Positions 25,206-33,345 of a stretch of 64,000 nt of DNA are shown here, in pieces. The stretch is taken from assembly GCF_014649535.1 (NCBI RefSeq), contig NZ_BMTF01000010.1, positions 82,337 to 146,336 on the forward strand, written 5' to 3'. Position 1 is the stretch's first letter. Each line of letters opens with the position of its first letter. The notes beneath the pieces are model-generated. The model did no database searches. It had not been told where the DNA came from and worked only from the letters and a program-made list of their open reading frames with translations. The stretch comes from Streptomyces gelaticus (GTDB lineage: Bacteria; Actinomycetota; Actinomycetes; Streptomycetales; Streptomycetaceae). The position numbers were made by a program, and so were the translations under genes.

Positions 25206-27356
25206 TCACTTCCGGTCGAAGGAGAGCCATGTACCGGCGAGGTCCTGCTGACCCACCCCGGGCCTGGACCAGTCGCAGACACCGTCCCGGAAGATCGCCT
25301 TCAGCTCCTTGAACTGACCGTCGGTCACCGGCACTCGGTAGTCGGAGCGGATCACGGGACGCTTGCGGCACTTGACGATGTCGTTGGCCACATCGGCTCC
25401 AGCGACCATGCGCGGCGATGTCCACACCGGGTAGAGGGTGTTGCACTCGGTGTTGCCGATGCCCTCGACCTGGGGCTCCGCGATCTTCTTCGCACCGATG
25501 CCACGGGTCCAGCAGGCGTCCGTGAGACCCTGCGGCCGGTGGCGGACGATCTTCTCGATGGGGGCGTCTTTGCCGGAGTCTCCCTTGATGCCGGTGAGCC
25601 ACTGGTCCATGTCGGACAGCATCCCGGCGAGAGTGAAACCGTGCCCGTCGGAGCGGGTGAGCATGACCTGGTTGGCGTGGGTGCCGTTGGCCTTGTCCAA
25701 GCGCGCCCGGGTCGAGAAGGAGTGGAAGCGCATGTGCATGTCGCCGGCCGACGCGTCATCCGTGTAGTCGCGGTAGTCGATGATGGGAACGTCGGCGAGG
25801 CCGCCACCGCCGCTCAGCATGCGGCCCGTGCGGTAGGCCGTCCGTACCGCTTTGAGATCGGCGACGGTGCGTCCCGTGGCGGGCCTGGCGTCGTCGTCGA
25901 GGCCGCCGATGCGCCGGTTCAGGTCGATGAACTGGTCCATGTCGATGGTCCCGTTGTTCAGGGCCTCAAGTCCGTACTGGATACCGGTGTTGTCGAGCGG
26001 CCTTCGCGCCTTCCCCGTCGCCGGTACCTCGCCGTAGACGTTCACGGTGTGGCTGTAGACGTCACAGCGGGCACCGTTCGGGTTGGTGTCGGGGTCGTAG
26101 CGCTGCCCCTCGGGCAGCTGGGGCGGGCAGAACACCGTAGGGTCGATACGGCCGCCGGCCCGGGCCAGGCTGCCGATGCTCTCCCACTTGCCGAACCCGG
26201 AGACCGCCTTCTGCTGCTCCTTGGTGAACGCGTCCGGTGCGACGTCCTTGAAGTAGTGGTTCAGGAGCTGGGCGTCGCTGAGCGTCTGAATCGTCCCGAA
26301 GCCGACATCGGGGAAGCTGCAGCCGGAGAGGATACCGTCCAGCAGGCCCGGGTAGTTGTCGGCGATCTGGTGGGTCTGGTACGAGCCGCCGGAACAGCCG
26401 TTTCCGATGGTGAAGGCCGGGTCGCCGTACGTCTCCACGAAGCGCTCCTTGACCATGCTCATGGTCTCGGCGGCCAGCAGGTCGTTGCAGTTGTTGCCGA
26501 AGACGTTCAGCGTGGACGAAGCGACGCCGTAGCCCTTGCTCAGATACGTGTCGTTCATGATGCCGACGGTTTTGCGGCCCTGGACGTACCAGCCGCCGTT
26601 ACAGCCCCCGCCGAAACCGTACACGAGGCGCCCGTTCCAGCCCGGCCCACGCTGCAGCGGGTCGGGGGTGCCGGACTTCGGGTCGTGCAGCACGGCTGTC
26701 TCGTAGATGCCGCGGTTGATGGTGCCGGTCTCTACACGGACGATGTACGGCACCTTCTTGCCCGCGCTCGTCGTGGCGGTCGCCAGGTCGGCGGGAAGGA
26801 CGTTCTCGTCGGGCAGCGGAACGAACTTGCCGGCCGTGGTGCGATACATGTAATGGACGCGGGTCTTGACCGAGCAGTCCTTGTCGATCGGCTGCCCGAG
26901 GGTGCCGCCGGTGACCGTCTTGAACTCGGCGGTGTCACAGACGAACGGCTGCTCGTGCGGCCCGGCGAACACCGGCCCCGTGATGGGGTGGTTCTTCAGG
27001 GTCAGTTGTCCGGCGTCCGCGCCCTGAGCCCTGGCCGTGAGCCTGTTGTCGCCCTTGGACAGCTCCTTCACCACGCCCATCAGCGCGTTGTCGCCGTAAG
27101 GCCGGAAGCTCGAGGTCACGTCCCGGCCCTCTACCTGGACCCGGACTTTGTCGGCCGCTATGGAGGCGGGCAACTCCACACGGATCAGGGCGTCGTCTCC
27201 CGACACCGTGCCGGGCCGCGACGACACGGCCGTCACCTGCAGCTTCTCGCGTTCCTGGCTGCCGGCCGGCGTCGCCGACGCGCCCACCAGCACGCCCATG
27301 AACGCTATGCCGACAAGGCCCAGTTCGACCGGCCTCGCGGCTCCTGTGAACGACAC
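25206..27356 (-). CDS. Secreted tannase/esterase-like alpha/beta hydrolase (DUF6351-like)
   Basis: This 716-aa protein has an N-terminal signal-like helix (VELGLVGIAFMGVLVGA) and a fold reminiscent of DUF6351/tannase-feruloyl esterase proteins. Visible hydrolase features are RLVYGFGGGCNGGWYVQ (oxyanion region), the nucleophile elbow IGNGCSGGSYQTHQIADNYP, and a C-terminal HGFTLAG segment that could carry the catalytic His. Many paired Cys suggest disulphides in a secreted enzyme. The GTG at 27356 was picked because it begins just before the hydrophobic signal and follows GAGGCGAG. The substrate is unknown. The gaps on each side (about 240 and 224 bases) hold no gene. Confidence 0.75.
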   Translation of the reverse strand: MSFTGAARPVELGLVGIAFMGVLVGASATPAGSQEREKLQVTAVSSRPGTVSGDDALIRVELPASIAADKVRVQVEGRDVTSSFRPYGDNALMGVVKELSKGDNRLTARAQGADAGQLTLKNHPITGPVFAGPHEQPFVCDTAEFKTVTGGTLGQPIDKDCSVKTRVHYMYRTTAGKFVPLPDENVLPADLATATTSAGKKVPYIVRVETGTINRGIYETAVLHDPKSGTPDPLQRGPGWNGRLVYGFGGGCNGGWYVQGRKTVGIMNDTYLSKGYGVASSTLNVFGNNCNDLLAAETMSMVKERFVETYGDPAFTIGNGCSGGSYQTHQIADNYPGLLDGILSGCSFPDVGFGTIQTLSDAQLLNHYFKDVAPDAFTKEQQKAVSGFGKWESIGSLARAGGRIDPTVFCPPQLPEGQRYDPDTNPNGARCDVYSHTVNVYGEVPATGKARRPLDNTGIQYGLEALNNGTIDMDQFIDLNRRIGGLDDDARPATGRTVADLKAVRTAYRTGRMLSGGGGLADVPIIDYRDYTDDASAGDMHMRFHSFSTRARLDKANGTHANQVMLTRSDGHGFTLAGMLSDMDQWLTGIKGDSGKDAPIEKIVRHRPQGLTDACWTRGIGAKKIAEPQVEGIGNTECNTLYPVWTSPRMVAGADVANDIVKCRKRPVIRSDYRVPVTDGQFKELKAIFRDGVCDWSRPGVGQQDLAGTWLSFDRK

Positions 27357-27410
27357 GACGGAACTCGCCTCACTTCCTGGAGTCGGAAATTCGTGCTCAG
27401 TGCACGGACG

Positions 27411-27488
27411 CGGGCCGTGGGCCCGCCAGGACGGTGGTGCGAATGTCCCGTTGTCCTGGTGTGCGGCTTCCCAGCCAGTAGCTGGAAG
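27411..27488. terminator. Weak hairpins downstream of the enolase-superfamily gene
   Basis: Two small inverted repeats lie between the enolase-family stop and the esterase start: CGGGCC-GTG-GGCCCG (27411-27425) and CTTCC(C)AGC / GCTGGAAG (27467-27488, one bulge). They could end the minus-strand enolase transcript, but there is no T-tract and both stems are short. Confidence 0.25.
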
Positions 27489-27580
27489 AGGCCCGCTCCC
27501 TGTCCGGTCCCGGATGGGACAAGGGTTGTACGCTGTCCATTCCGCGGGGCGGGCGCGCACGGTCGACCGGCCCTGTCCGG

Positions 27581-28723
27581 CTACCAGTTGGTGAACGCCC
27601 CGTCCGCCGTACGCAATTGCGGGCGCTCGGCCGCCGCTGCCTGGTACCGACGCGCCGCCTGCCGGTCGATGTCGACGCCGATGCCGGGCAGTTCGCTCAG
27701 CTCCACCCGCCCCGGCGAGATCGTCGGCCGCGCGGTGAAAAGGGCGGCGATGGCCGGCTCGGGGTCGGTCTGGTGCTCCTGGATCGCCACATTGGGGCAG
27801 GCCAGGTTGAGTTGGAGCGAGGAAGCGGCGGTGACCGGGCCGAGCGGGTTGTGGGTGGCGAGCTTGATGTGGTGGGTCTCCGCCATCGCCGCGATCTTCT
27901 TCGCCTCGGTCAGACCCGCGGCCACCCCGAGGTCCACGCGCGCGTAATCGATGAGGTCGTCCTCGATGAGTGTCCTGAACTCCCATTTGGATCCGTATTG
28001 TTCACCGGCGGCCAGCGGTACACCGGTGCGGGCCCGCAGCATGCGGTAGCTGTCCGGGTTCTCACAGCGCAGTGGGTCCTCGACGAAGAACGGGCGGGCC
28101 GCCTCGATCTCCCGGCACAGGGTCAGCGCCTCCGGCGGATCCAGGCGCGTATGGACGTCGATGATCAACTCCACCTCGTCGCCGACCGCATCCCGCACCT
28201 GGTGGAAGAGGTCGACCGAGTCGCGCAGGCAGCGGCGCGCGTCAAGCGTGCCGTCCGCGTCGTGCGGCGAGGCGAACCGCAGATGACGCCAGCCCTCCGC
28301 GACCAGGTCGCGACAGCGGTCCAGGAACCACGCGCGGTCGTGGTAACCGTCGCCGACATGCACATAGGCGGGTACGTGATCACGCACCCGGCCGCCGAGG
28401 AGCTCATGCACCGGCACGCCGAGCACCTTGCCGCGGATGTCCCAAAGGGCCACGTCCACCGCTGCGACGGCAGCGCCGAGTATGCGGTCGGCGGGGAAGA
28501 ACCCGCGCCGGAACATCACCTGCCAGAGGTGCTCGATCCGTCGCGGGTCCTCGCCGACGATCAGCTCCGCAAGGTGCTCGAGACCGCCCGCGACCGCCCG
28601 TTGACGCGATCTGATGCCGACCTCGCCCAGGCCGTGGATGCCTTCGTCGGTGTCGACCACGACCAGCATCATGCTGTCGCCGTGGTCGGGAAGAGTCAGC
28701 ACTTCCAGGCCGGTGATCTTCAT
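27581..28723 (-). CDS. Mandelate racemase/enolase superfamily sugar-acid dehydratase (galactonate dehydratase-like)
   Basis: This 380-aa enolase-superfamily enzyme probably dehydrates an aldonic or uronic acid. The metal ligands are visible as Asp in LIIDVHTRLDPP, Glu in FFVEDPLRCEN and Glu in LAAGEQYGSKW. The C-terminal Asp-His pair of the MR/galactonate dehydratase type appears as YARVDLGVAAG and LATHNPLGPVTAASSLQL. The KxK motif of other subgroups is absent from the second strand (RHLRFASPH). The start follows GAGGAG. It is divergent from the lacI-type gene and shares operator-like sites with it. The exact substrate cannot be read from the sequence. Confidence 0.85.
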   Translation of the reverse strand: MKITGLEVLTLPDHGDSMMLVVVDTDEGIHGLGEVGIRSRQRAVAGGLEHLAELIVGEDPRRIEHLWQVMFRRGFFPADRILGAAVAAVDVALWDIRGKVLGVPVHELLGGRVRDHVPAYVHVGDGYHDRAWFLDRCRDLVAEGWRHLRFASPHDADGTLDARRCLRDSVDLFHQVRDAVGDEVELIIDVHTRLDPPEALTLCREIEAARPFFVEDPLRCENPDSYRMLRARTGVPLAAGEQYGSKWEFRTLIEDDLIDYARVDLGVAAGLTEAKKIAAMAETHHIKLATHNPLGPVTAASSLQLNLACPNVAIQEHQTDPEPAIAALFTARPTISPGRVELSELPGIGVDIDRQAARRYQAAAAERPQLRTADGAFTNW

Positions 28724-28735
28724 TCCACTCCTCTA

Positions 28736-28750
28736 TGAAAACGTTCCCGC
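28736..28750. promoter_or_regulatory. Candidate LacI-family operator near the enolase-family start
   Basis: TGAAAACGTTCCCGC contains the central AACGTT palindrome typical of LacI-family boxes and shares GGGAACGTT (read on the minus strand) with the site at 28870. It lies only 12 bases upstream of the enolase-family start codon, overlapping the region before its ribosome site. Confidence 0.5.
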
Positions 28751-28762
28751 AATTTCAGTGCC

Positions 28763-28774
28763 GTTCTTGAGAAC
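28763..28774. promoter_or_regulatory. Inverted repeat GTTCT-TG-AGAAC in the divergent regulatory region
   Basis: A perfect 5-bp inverted repeat with a 2-base centre lies between the two AACGTT operators. It resembles a dimeric regulator half-site pair but differs from the LacI-type boxes, so it may serve another regulator or be chance. Confidence 0.25.
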
Positions 28775-28857
28775 ACATCATCGGCAGCAGTCGAGCCGAA
28801 GCGCAAGCCCCGTGCATCCAGCAGGTTTTACTCGATGAAATAGCCCTGACACATGTC

Positions 28858-28887
28858 TTGACACATCATGGGAACGTTCGCAAACAT
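28858..28887 (+). promoter_or_regulatory. Candidate lacI promoter with internal operator GGGAACGTTCGCA
   Basis: A consensus -35 TTGACA (28858-28863) is followed after 18 bases by a weak -10 AAACAT (28882-28887). The operator-like GGGAACGTTCGCA (28870-28882), with the perfect 8-bp palindrome GAACGTTC, sits between them, a position suited to negative autoregulation. Just upstream TGACACAT occurs twice, 4 bases apart. Confidence 0.45.
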
Positions 28888-28958
28888 CAACCGCATTCGC
28901 AGGATCCAGATGCGAGACGACCGGGGTCCCCCGGCTCAAGACGACGAGGAGGCCGTCC

Positions 28959-29960
28959 GTGGCAGTCACGATCCGGGAGGTGGCGAGCGCCGCGGGCGTC
29001 TCGGTGTCGACGGTGTCCCGCGCGTTCACCGCACCCGACCAGGTGCAGTCGACGACCCGGCAGCGCATCCTCGACGCCGCGGCCGAGCTCGGCTACTCCC
29101 CCAACCCGGCGGCCCGTTCACTGCGCGGCGGCGGCACCGGAACGCTCGGTCTGATCGTCCCGGACATCGCCAACCCGTTCTTCCCGCCGATCATCAAGGC
29201 GATGCAGGCCCGCGCACGACGCCTGGGCTACACGGTCCTGGTCTCCGACAGCGACGAGCGCGAGGCGGATGAGCTGGCCACCATCGCGGCCGTGTCGAAG
29301 CGGGTCGACGGCCTGATCCTGTGGGCCTCCACCCTCACGGAGAACCGGCTCCATGAACTCGCGGACCAGATGCCGCTGGTAGTGGTGAACCGTCATGTGC
29401 CGGGCATCCCGGAAGTCCGGATCTCACTGTCCGCCGGCATCACGCAGGCCGCCGAGCACTTGAAGGCGTACGGCCATCGGCGCTGCGTCTTCATCAACGC
29501 GTCGCGCGCCGAGCTGAGCCGCGGCAAGTCCATCCAGGAGTCCTTCGAGGCGCTCGACCTCTCTTTGTCCGAACTCGGACCGTACGAACCGCGGTTCGAG
29601 ACAGGCGTGCACGCCGCGACCCTCGTCGCCGCCCATGAGGCGACGGCCGTGATCGCCCACAACGACCTGGTCGCCCTCGGCGTGCTGCACCAGATGGCGA
29701 ACCTCGGCGTGAGCGTGCCGCGCGACGTCAGCGTCATCGGCATAGACGACACGCTGCTCGCCTCCGTATCCACTCCCGGCCTGACCACGATCAGGATCGA
29801 CCCCGAGGAGATCGCCACACATGCGGGGGACCTCCTGATCGAGACGATCACGCAAACCACGGGTCGCATTGGCAGTGGAGTTGACGCCAGTTCCCCCTTC
29901 GTGGAGATCGGCTCCCGCCTGATCCCCCGCGCCTCGACGGGCCCCGCACCCACCCACTGA
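28959..29960 (+). CDS. LacI-family transcriptional regulator
   Basis: This 333-aa repressor has the LacI helix-turn-helix at residues 1-22 (IREVASAAGVSVSTVSRAF), the hinge helix region (SPNPAARSLRGGGTGTLG), and a periplasmic-binding-like core (LIVPDIANPFFPPII, AVIAHNDLVALGVL, VSVIGIDDTLLASVSTPGLT). The GTG follows GAGGAGG. It is divergent from the sugar-acid dehydratase and upstream of the ABC importer, so it very likely controls this locus; two AACGTT operators in the intergenic region support this. The inducer is unknown. Confidence 0.93.
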   Translation: MAVTIREVASAAGVSVSTVSRAFTAPDQVQSTTRQRILDAAAELGYSPNPAARSLRGGGTGTLGLIVPDIANPFFPPIIKAMQARARRLGYTVLVSDSDEREADELATIAAVSKRVDGLILWASTLTENRLHELADQMPLVVVNRHVPGIPEVRISLSAGITQAAEHLKAYGHRRCVFINASRAELSRGKSIQESFEALDLSLSELGPYEPRFETGVHAATLVAAHEATAVIAHNDLVALGVLHQMANLGVSVPRDVSVIGIDDTLLASVSTPGLTTIRIDPEEIATHAGDLLIETITQTTGRIGSGVDASSPFVEIGSRLIPRASTGPAPTH

Positions 29961-30030
29961 TCCACCACGCACACCACCACTGCCGACAAGGCACCGCACC
30001 GAGCCCACCCCTGCCCTTCTTGGAGCCGTT

Positions 30031-31410
30031 ATGCCCAGAAACTCCCGCTGTGCGGCCATACTTGGCTGCATGGCGCTGACCGCGACCGTCGCGGGCTGTT
30101 CCTCCCTCACCCCGAGCAGCGCCGGAGGGGACGGTGATCTCGTACTGCGGGTGCAGGGCATGCCACCGGCCACCGACAAGCCGGGGGTCGCCCTGTTCAA
30201 GAAGCAGGTGGCCGACTTCGAGAAGGCCAACCCGGGCATCAAGGTCAAGGGTTCGACCACGGTCTTCGACCCGTTGACGTTCTCCGCGAAGCTGTCCGGC
30301 GGCAATGTCGAGGACGTCATCAAGGTGCCGCTGACCGAGCCGCAGCGGCTCATCCAGCAGAAGCAGGTGCAGCCGATCACCGGGCAGCTCAAGGAGTGGA
30401 AGCACTTCAAGGAGTTCAACCCGCAGGTCCTCCAGCCGTTGACCGACAGCGCCGGCGACGTGTACGGCGTACCGCAGAATCCGTACGCCCAGGGCCTGGT
30501 CTACAACCGCGAGCTCTTCGCGAAGGCCGGCCTCGACCCGGACAGACCGCCGGCCACCTGGGAGGAGGTCCGCGCCGCCGCCAAGAGGATCAGCGACAGG
30601 ACCGGCAAGGCGGGCTTCGTCCACGAGTCCAAGGACAACCAGGGCGGCTGGCAGCTGGCGATGCTGTCCTACGCCTTCGGTGGCGAGTTGGAGAAGGAGC
30701 AGGGCGGCAAGTACACCGCCACACTCACCGGGGAGCCGACGAAGAAAGCGTTGCGGCTGCTCAAGGACATGCGCTGGAAGGACGACTCGCTCGGCAAAAC
30801 CCTGCTCAACAATCAGAACGACGTGATCAAGCAGTTCGCAGCCGGGCAGGTCGGCATGTTCATGGGCAGCCCGGGGACGTACCGACTGGCGAAGATGCAG
30901 TTCGGCATGGAGAACACCGACGCCTTCGGAGCGGCCCCGATGCCGCAGTCCGGCGGCGACGCGACACTCACCGGCGGCGACATCTACATGGTCCCGAAGT
31001 CGGCCGACAAGAAGCATGCGGCAGCCGCCGTGGAGTGGCTGACCTTTGTCTACGCCAAGCCGCAATACAGCACCGACATCGCCGCCGAGCAGGCCAAGGC
31101 GCTCTCTGCCGACCCGAAGTCCGCGGTGGGCGTGCCGACGCTGCCGGTCTTCGACAAGAAACGGCAGTCCGAGATCGACGCCGCGATCAAGCCCTACATC
31201 AATGTGAAGCTGCAGAACTTCAAGCCGTACGTCGATGGTCTCTCCACGCTGAAGCTGAAGCCGGAGCCGCCGTACCAGGCGCAGAAGCTGTACACCGCGC
31301 TCGACCCGGTGGTCCAGGCGGTGCTCACCGAGCGCGACGCCGACATCGACGCCTTGCTGGCCTCGGCCGAGAAGGACGTCAATGCCAAGCTCGCCGCGGA
31401 CCAGAAGTAG
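30031..31410 (+). CDS. ABC sugar importer, solute-binding lipoprotein
   Basis: The 459-aa protein begins with a lipoprotein signal (basic start, hydrophobic core, lipobox TVAGC with Cys at 23), so it is anchored to the outer face of the membrane. The mature part is a family 1 (MalE-like) binding protein, seen in FEKANPGIKVKG, YGVPQNPYAQGLVYNRELFA, AGQVGMFMGSPGTYRL and AAVEWLTFVYAKPQ. It is followed by two permease genes and needs an external ATPase, since none is encoded here. The ligand is probably an oligosaccharide released by the enzyme at 33346, which is inference. Confidence 0.92.
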   Translation: MPRNSRCAAILGCMALTATVAGCSSLTPSSAGGDGDLVLRVQGMPPATDKPGVALFKKQVADFEKANPGIKVKGSTTVFDPLTFSAKLSGGNVEDVIKVPLTEPQRLIQQKQVQPITGQLKEWKHFKEFNPQVLQPLTDSAGDVYGVPQNPYAQGLVYNRELFAKAGLDPDRPPATWEEVRAAAKRISDRTGKAGFVHESKDNQGGWQLAMLSYAFGGELEKEQGGKYTATLTGEPTKKALRLLKDMRWKDDSLGKTLLNNQNDVIKQFAAGQVGMFMGSPGTYRLAKMQFGMENTDAFGAAPMPQSGGDATLTGGDIYMVPKSADKKHAAAAVEWLTFVYAKPQYSTDIAAEQAKALSADPKSAVGVPTLPVFDKKRQSEIDAAIKPYINVKLQNFKPYVDGLSTLKLKPEPPYQAQKLYTALDPVVQAVLTERDADIDALLASAEKDVNAKLAADQK

Positions 31411-31416
31411 CCAGCC

Positions 31417-32367
31417 ATGGCCCTGATCACTCCGTCCCGGCGCCCGGCCGCTGTGTCCAAGAAGCCCGCGCCACCGCCCCGGCCGCAGGCGCGGCGTGGC
31501 ACCGGCGTCCGCAAGCAGCTCACCGCCTGGCTGTTCCTCGTCCCCGCGCTGCTGGTCTTCGGGCTCTTCGCCTGGTGGCCGATCGTGCGCAGCCTGCTGA
31601 TCAGCTTCCAGAAGACCAACCTGGTCGAGCCCGCGGTCTGGGTCGGCCTGGACAACTTCCGTACGCTGTTCGACGATCCGCTGCTCGGCACCGCCGTCGG
31701 GAACACCCTGTTCTTCGTGGGCCTCGGACTGCTGATCGGCTTCCCGGCGCCACTGGTCCTGGCCGCGATCATGTCGACGGTACGGCGCGGCGCGGGCGTC
31801 TACCGCTTCCTGGTGTATCTGCCGGTGGTCATCCCGCCGGTGGTGGCGATCCTGCTCTGGAAGTGGTTCTACGATCCCGGGAGCGGGCTCTTCAACAACG
31901 TTCTCGGCAAGATCGGGCTCGGCCCGTACTCGTGGCTGGAGTCCTCCGACAGCGCCATGCTCTCGCTGGTCCTGGAGGCCACCTGGGCGGGCATGGGCGG
32001 TGCCGTCCTGATCTACCTCGCGGCGATGGTCGGCATCCCCGGCGAACTCTATGAGGCCGCCGAGGTGGACGGCGCCGGGATCTGGCGGCGGATCTGGCAT
32101 GTGATGCTGCCCCAGCTGCGGTCCGTCATCGGACTGTTGCTGCTCGTCCAGCTGATCAACACGGTGCAGGTCTTCACCGAGCCGTACGTCTTCACCGGCG
32201 GCGGACCCGAGAACTCCACCCTCACGGTCCTGCTGCTGATCTTCCGGTACGCCTTCCAGGACGGCGAGTACGGTCTGGCCGCCGCGCTCTCCTTCCTGAT
32301 GGTGCTCACCCTCGCCCTGCTCTCCGCGGTGTATCTGCGGGCCACCCGCAGCTGGAGCACGTCATGA
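31417..32367 (+). CDS. ABC sugar importer permease, MalF-like
   Basis: This 316-aa integral membrane protein has about six TM helices, the first at about 35-60 (WLFLVPALLVFGLFAWWPIV). It has the permease EAA loop that contacts the ATPase, EAAEVDGAGIWRRIWHVMLP. The cytosolic N-terminus is Pro/Arg rich. It starts 6 bases after the binding-protein gene and overlaps the next permease by an ATGA, so all three are one operon. Confidence 0.93.
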   Translation: MALITPSRRPAAVSKKPAPPPRPQARRGTGVRKQLTAWLFLVPALLVFGLFAWWPIVRSLLISFQKTNLVEPAVWVGLDNFRTLFDDPLLGTAVGNTLFFVGLGLLIGFPAPLVLAAIMSTVRRGAGVYRFLVYLPVVIPPVVAILLWKWFYDPGSGLFNNVLGKIGLGPYSWLESSDSAMLSLVLEATWAGMGGAVLIYLAAMVGIPGELYEAAEVDGAGIWRRIWHVMLPQLRSVIGLLLLVQLINTVQVFTEPYVFTGGGPENSTLTVLLLIFRYAFQDGEYGLAAALSFLMVLTLALLSAVYLRATRSWSTS

Positions 32368-33242
32368 CCACGCTCACCACCTTCGTCTCCACGAGCGACC
32401 GCCAGCGCCCCGGCGTGCGCGCCGCAGTCCGTTCCATCCAGGTGTTCACCCTGATCCTGCTGCTGCTCATCGGCATCGGACCGCTGTACTGGATGGTCAA
32501 GGGCGCGGTCTCACCGCCCACCGAGCTCACCACTCAGCCGCTGGCCCTCTGGCCGGACCGGCCGGCCCTGGGCAACTTCTCGACGGCGTACACCGATCTG
32601 AGTGTCGGCCGCTATCTGATGAACACCTTCCTGGTGGTCGGCGGCTCGTGGTTCGTGCAGCTCTTCGTCTCGGCCACGGCGGGCTTCGCCCTCTCGGTGC
32701 TCAGGCCGAGGTTCGGCAGGGCCGTCTACGGGGCGATCCTCGCCACGATGTTCGTGCCATACACGGTGAACATGGTCAGCCTCTTCATGACCGTGATCGA
32801 TCTGCCGTTCCTGCACCTCAACCTGGGCGACACCTACTGGGCGATCTGGCTGCCGGCCGGCACGAACGCCTTCACGGTGCTGCTCGCCAAGCAGTTCTTC
32901 GACGCTCTGCCGAAGGAGCTGTTCGACGCGGCGCGGGTCGACGGGGCGAGTACCCGGCAACTGCTCACCAAGATCGTGCTGCCCATGAGCAGGCCGGTGC
33001 TCGCCGTGATCAGTCTGCTCGCGGTGATGCACTCCTGGAAGGACTTCATCTGGCCGCTGGTGGCCATCACCGACCCCGAGAAGCAGCCGATCAGCGTCGC
33101 TCTCGCCCAGCTCACCACGCAGGCTCCGCAGGACCAGCTGATCGCAGCGATGGTGCTCGCCGTCGCCCCGCCGGTGCTCGTCTTCGTCGTCTGCCAGAAG
33201 TACATCGTCGCCGGGCTCGGCTTCACCGGAGTCAAGGGCTGA
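32364..33242 (+). CDS. ABC sugar importer permease, MalG-like
   Basis: This 292-aa partner permease has about six TM helices, with the first at 28-48 (VFTLILLLLIGIGPLYWMV) and an EAA loop, DAARVDGASTRQLLTKIVLP. With the preceding gene it forms the channel of a CUT1-type sugar importer. No ATPase is encoded nearby; streptomycetes commonly use a shared MsiK-type ATPase for such importers. Confidence 0.93.
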   Translation: MTTLTTFVSTSDRQRPGVRAAVRSIQVFTLILLLLIGIGPLYWMVKGAVSPPTELTTQPLALWPDRPALGNFSTAYTDLSVGRYLMNTFLVVGGSWFVQLFVSATAGFALSVLRPRFGRAVYGAILATMFVPYTVNMVSLFMTVIDLPFLHLNLGDTYWAIWLPAGTNAFTVLLAKQFFDALPKELFDAARVDGASTRQLLTKIVLPMSRPVLAVISLLAVMHSWKDFIWPLVAITDPEKQPISVALAQLTTQAPQDQLIAAMVLAVAPPVLVFVVCQKYIVAGLGFTGVKG

Positions 33243-33345
33243 GTTCCACCGGAACCAACGGGCGGGCCCTCAACCCCCCAACGTACCTTCCGCTCCGGAT
33301 CATTCGGAGCATCCGGAACACCCCAAACAAGAGAAGGGCACCTCC

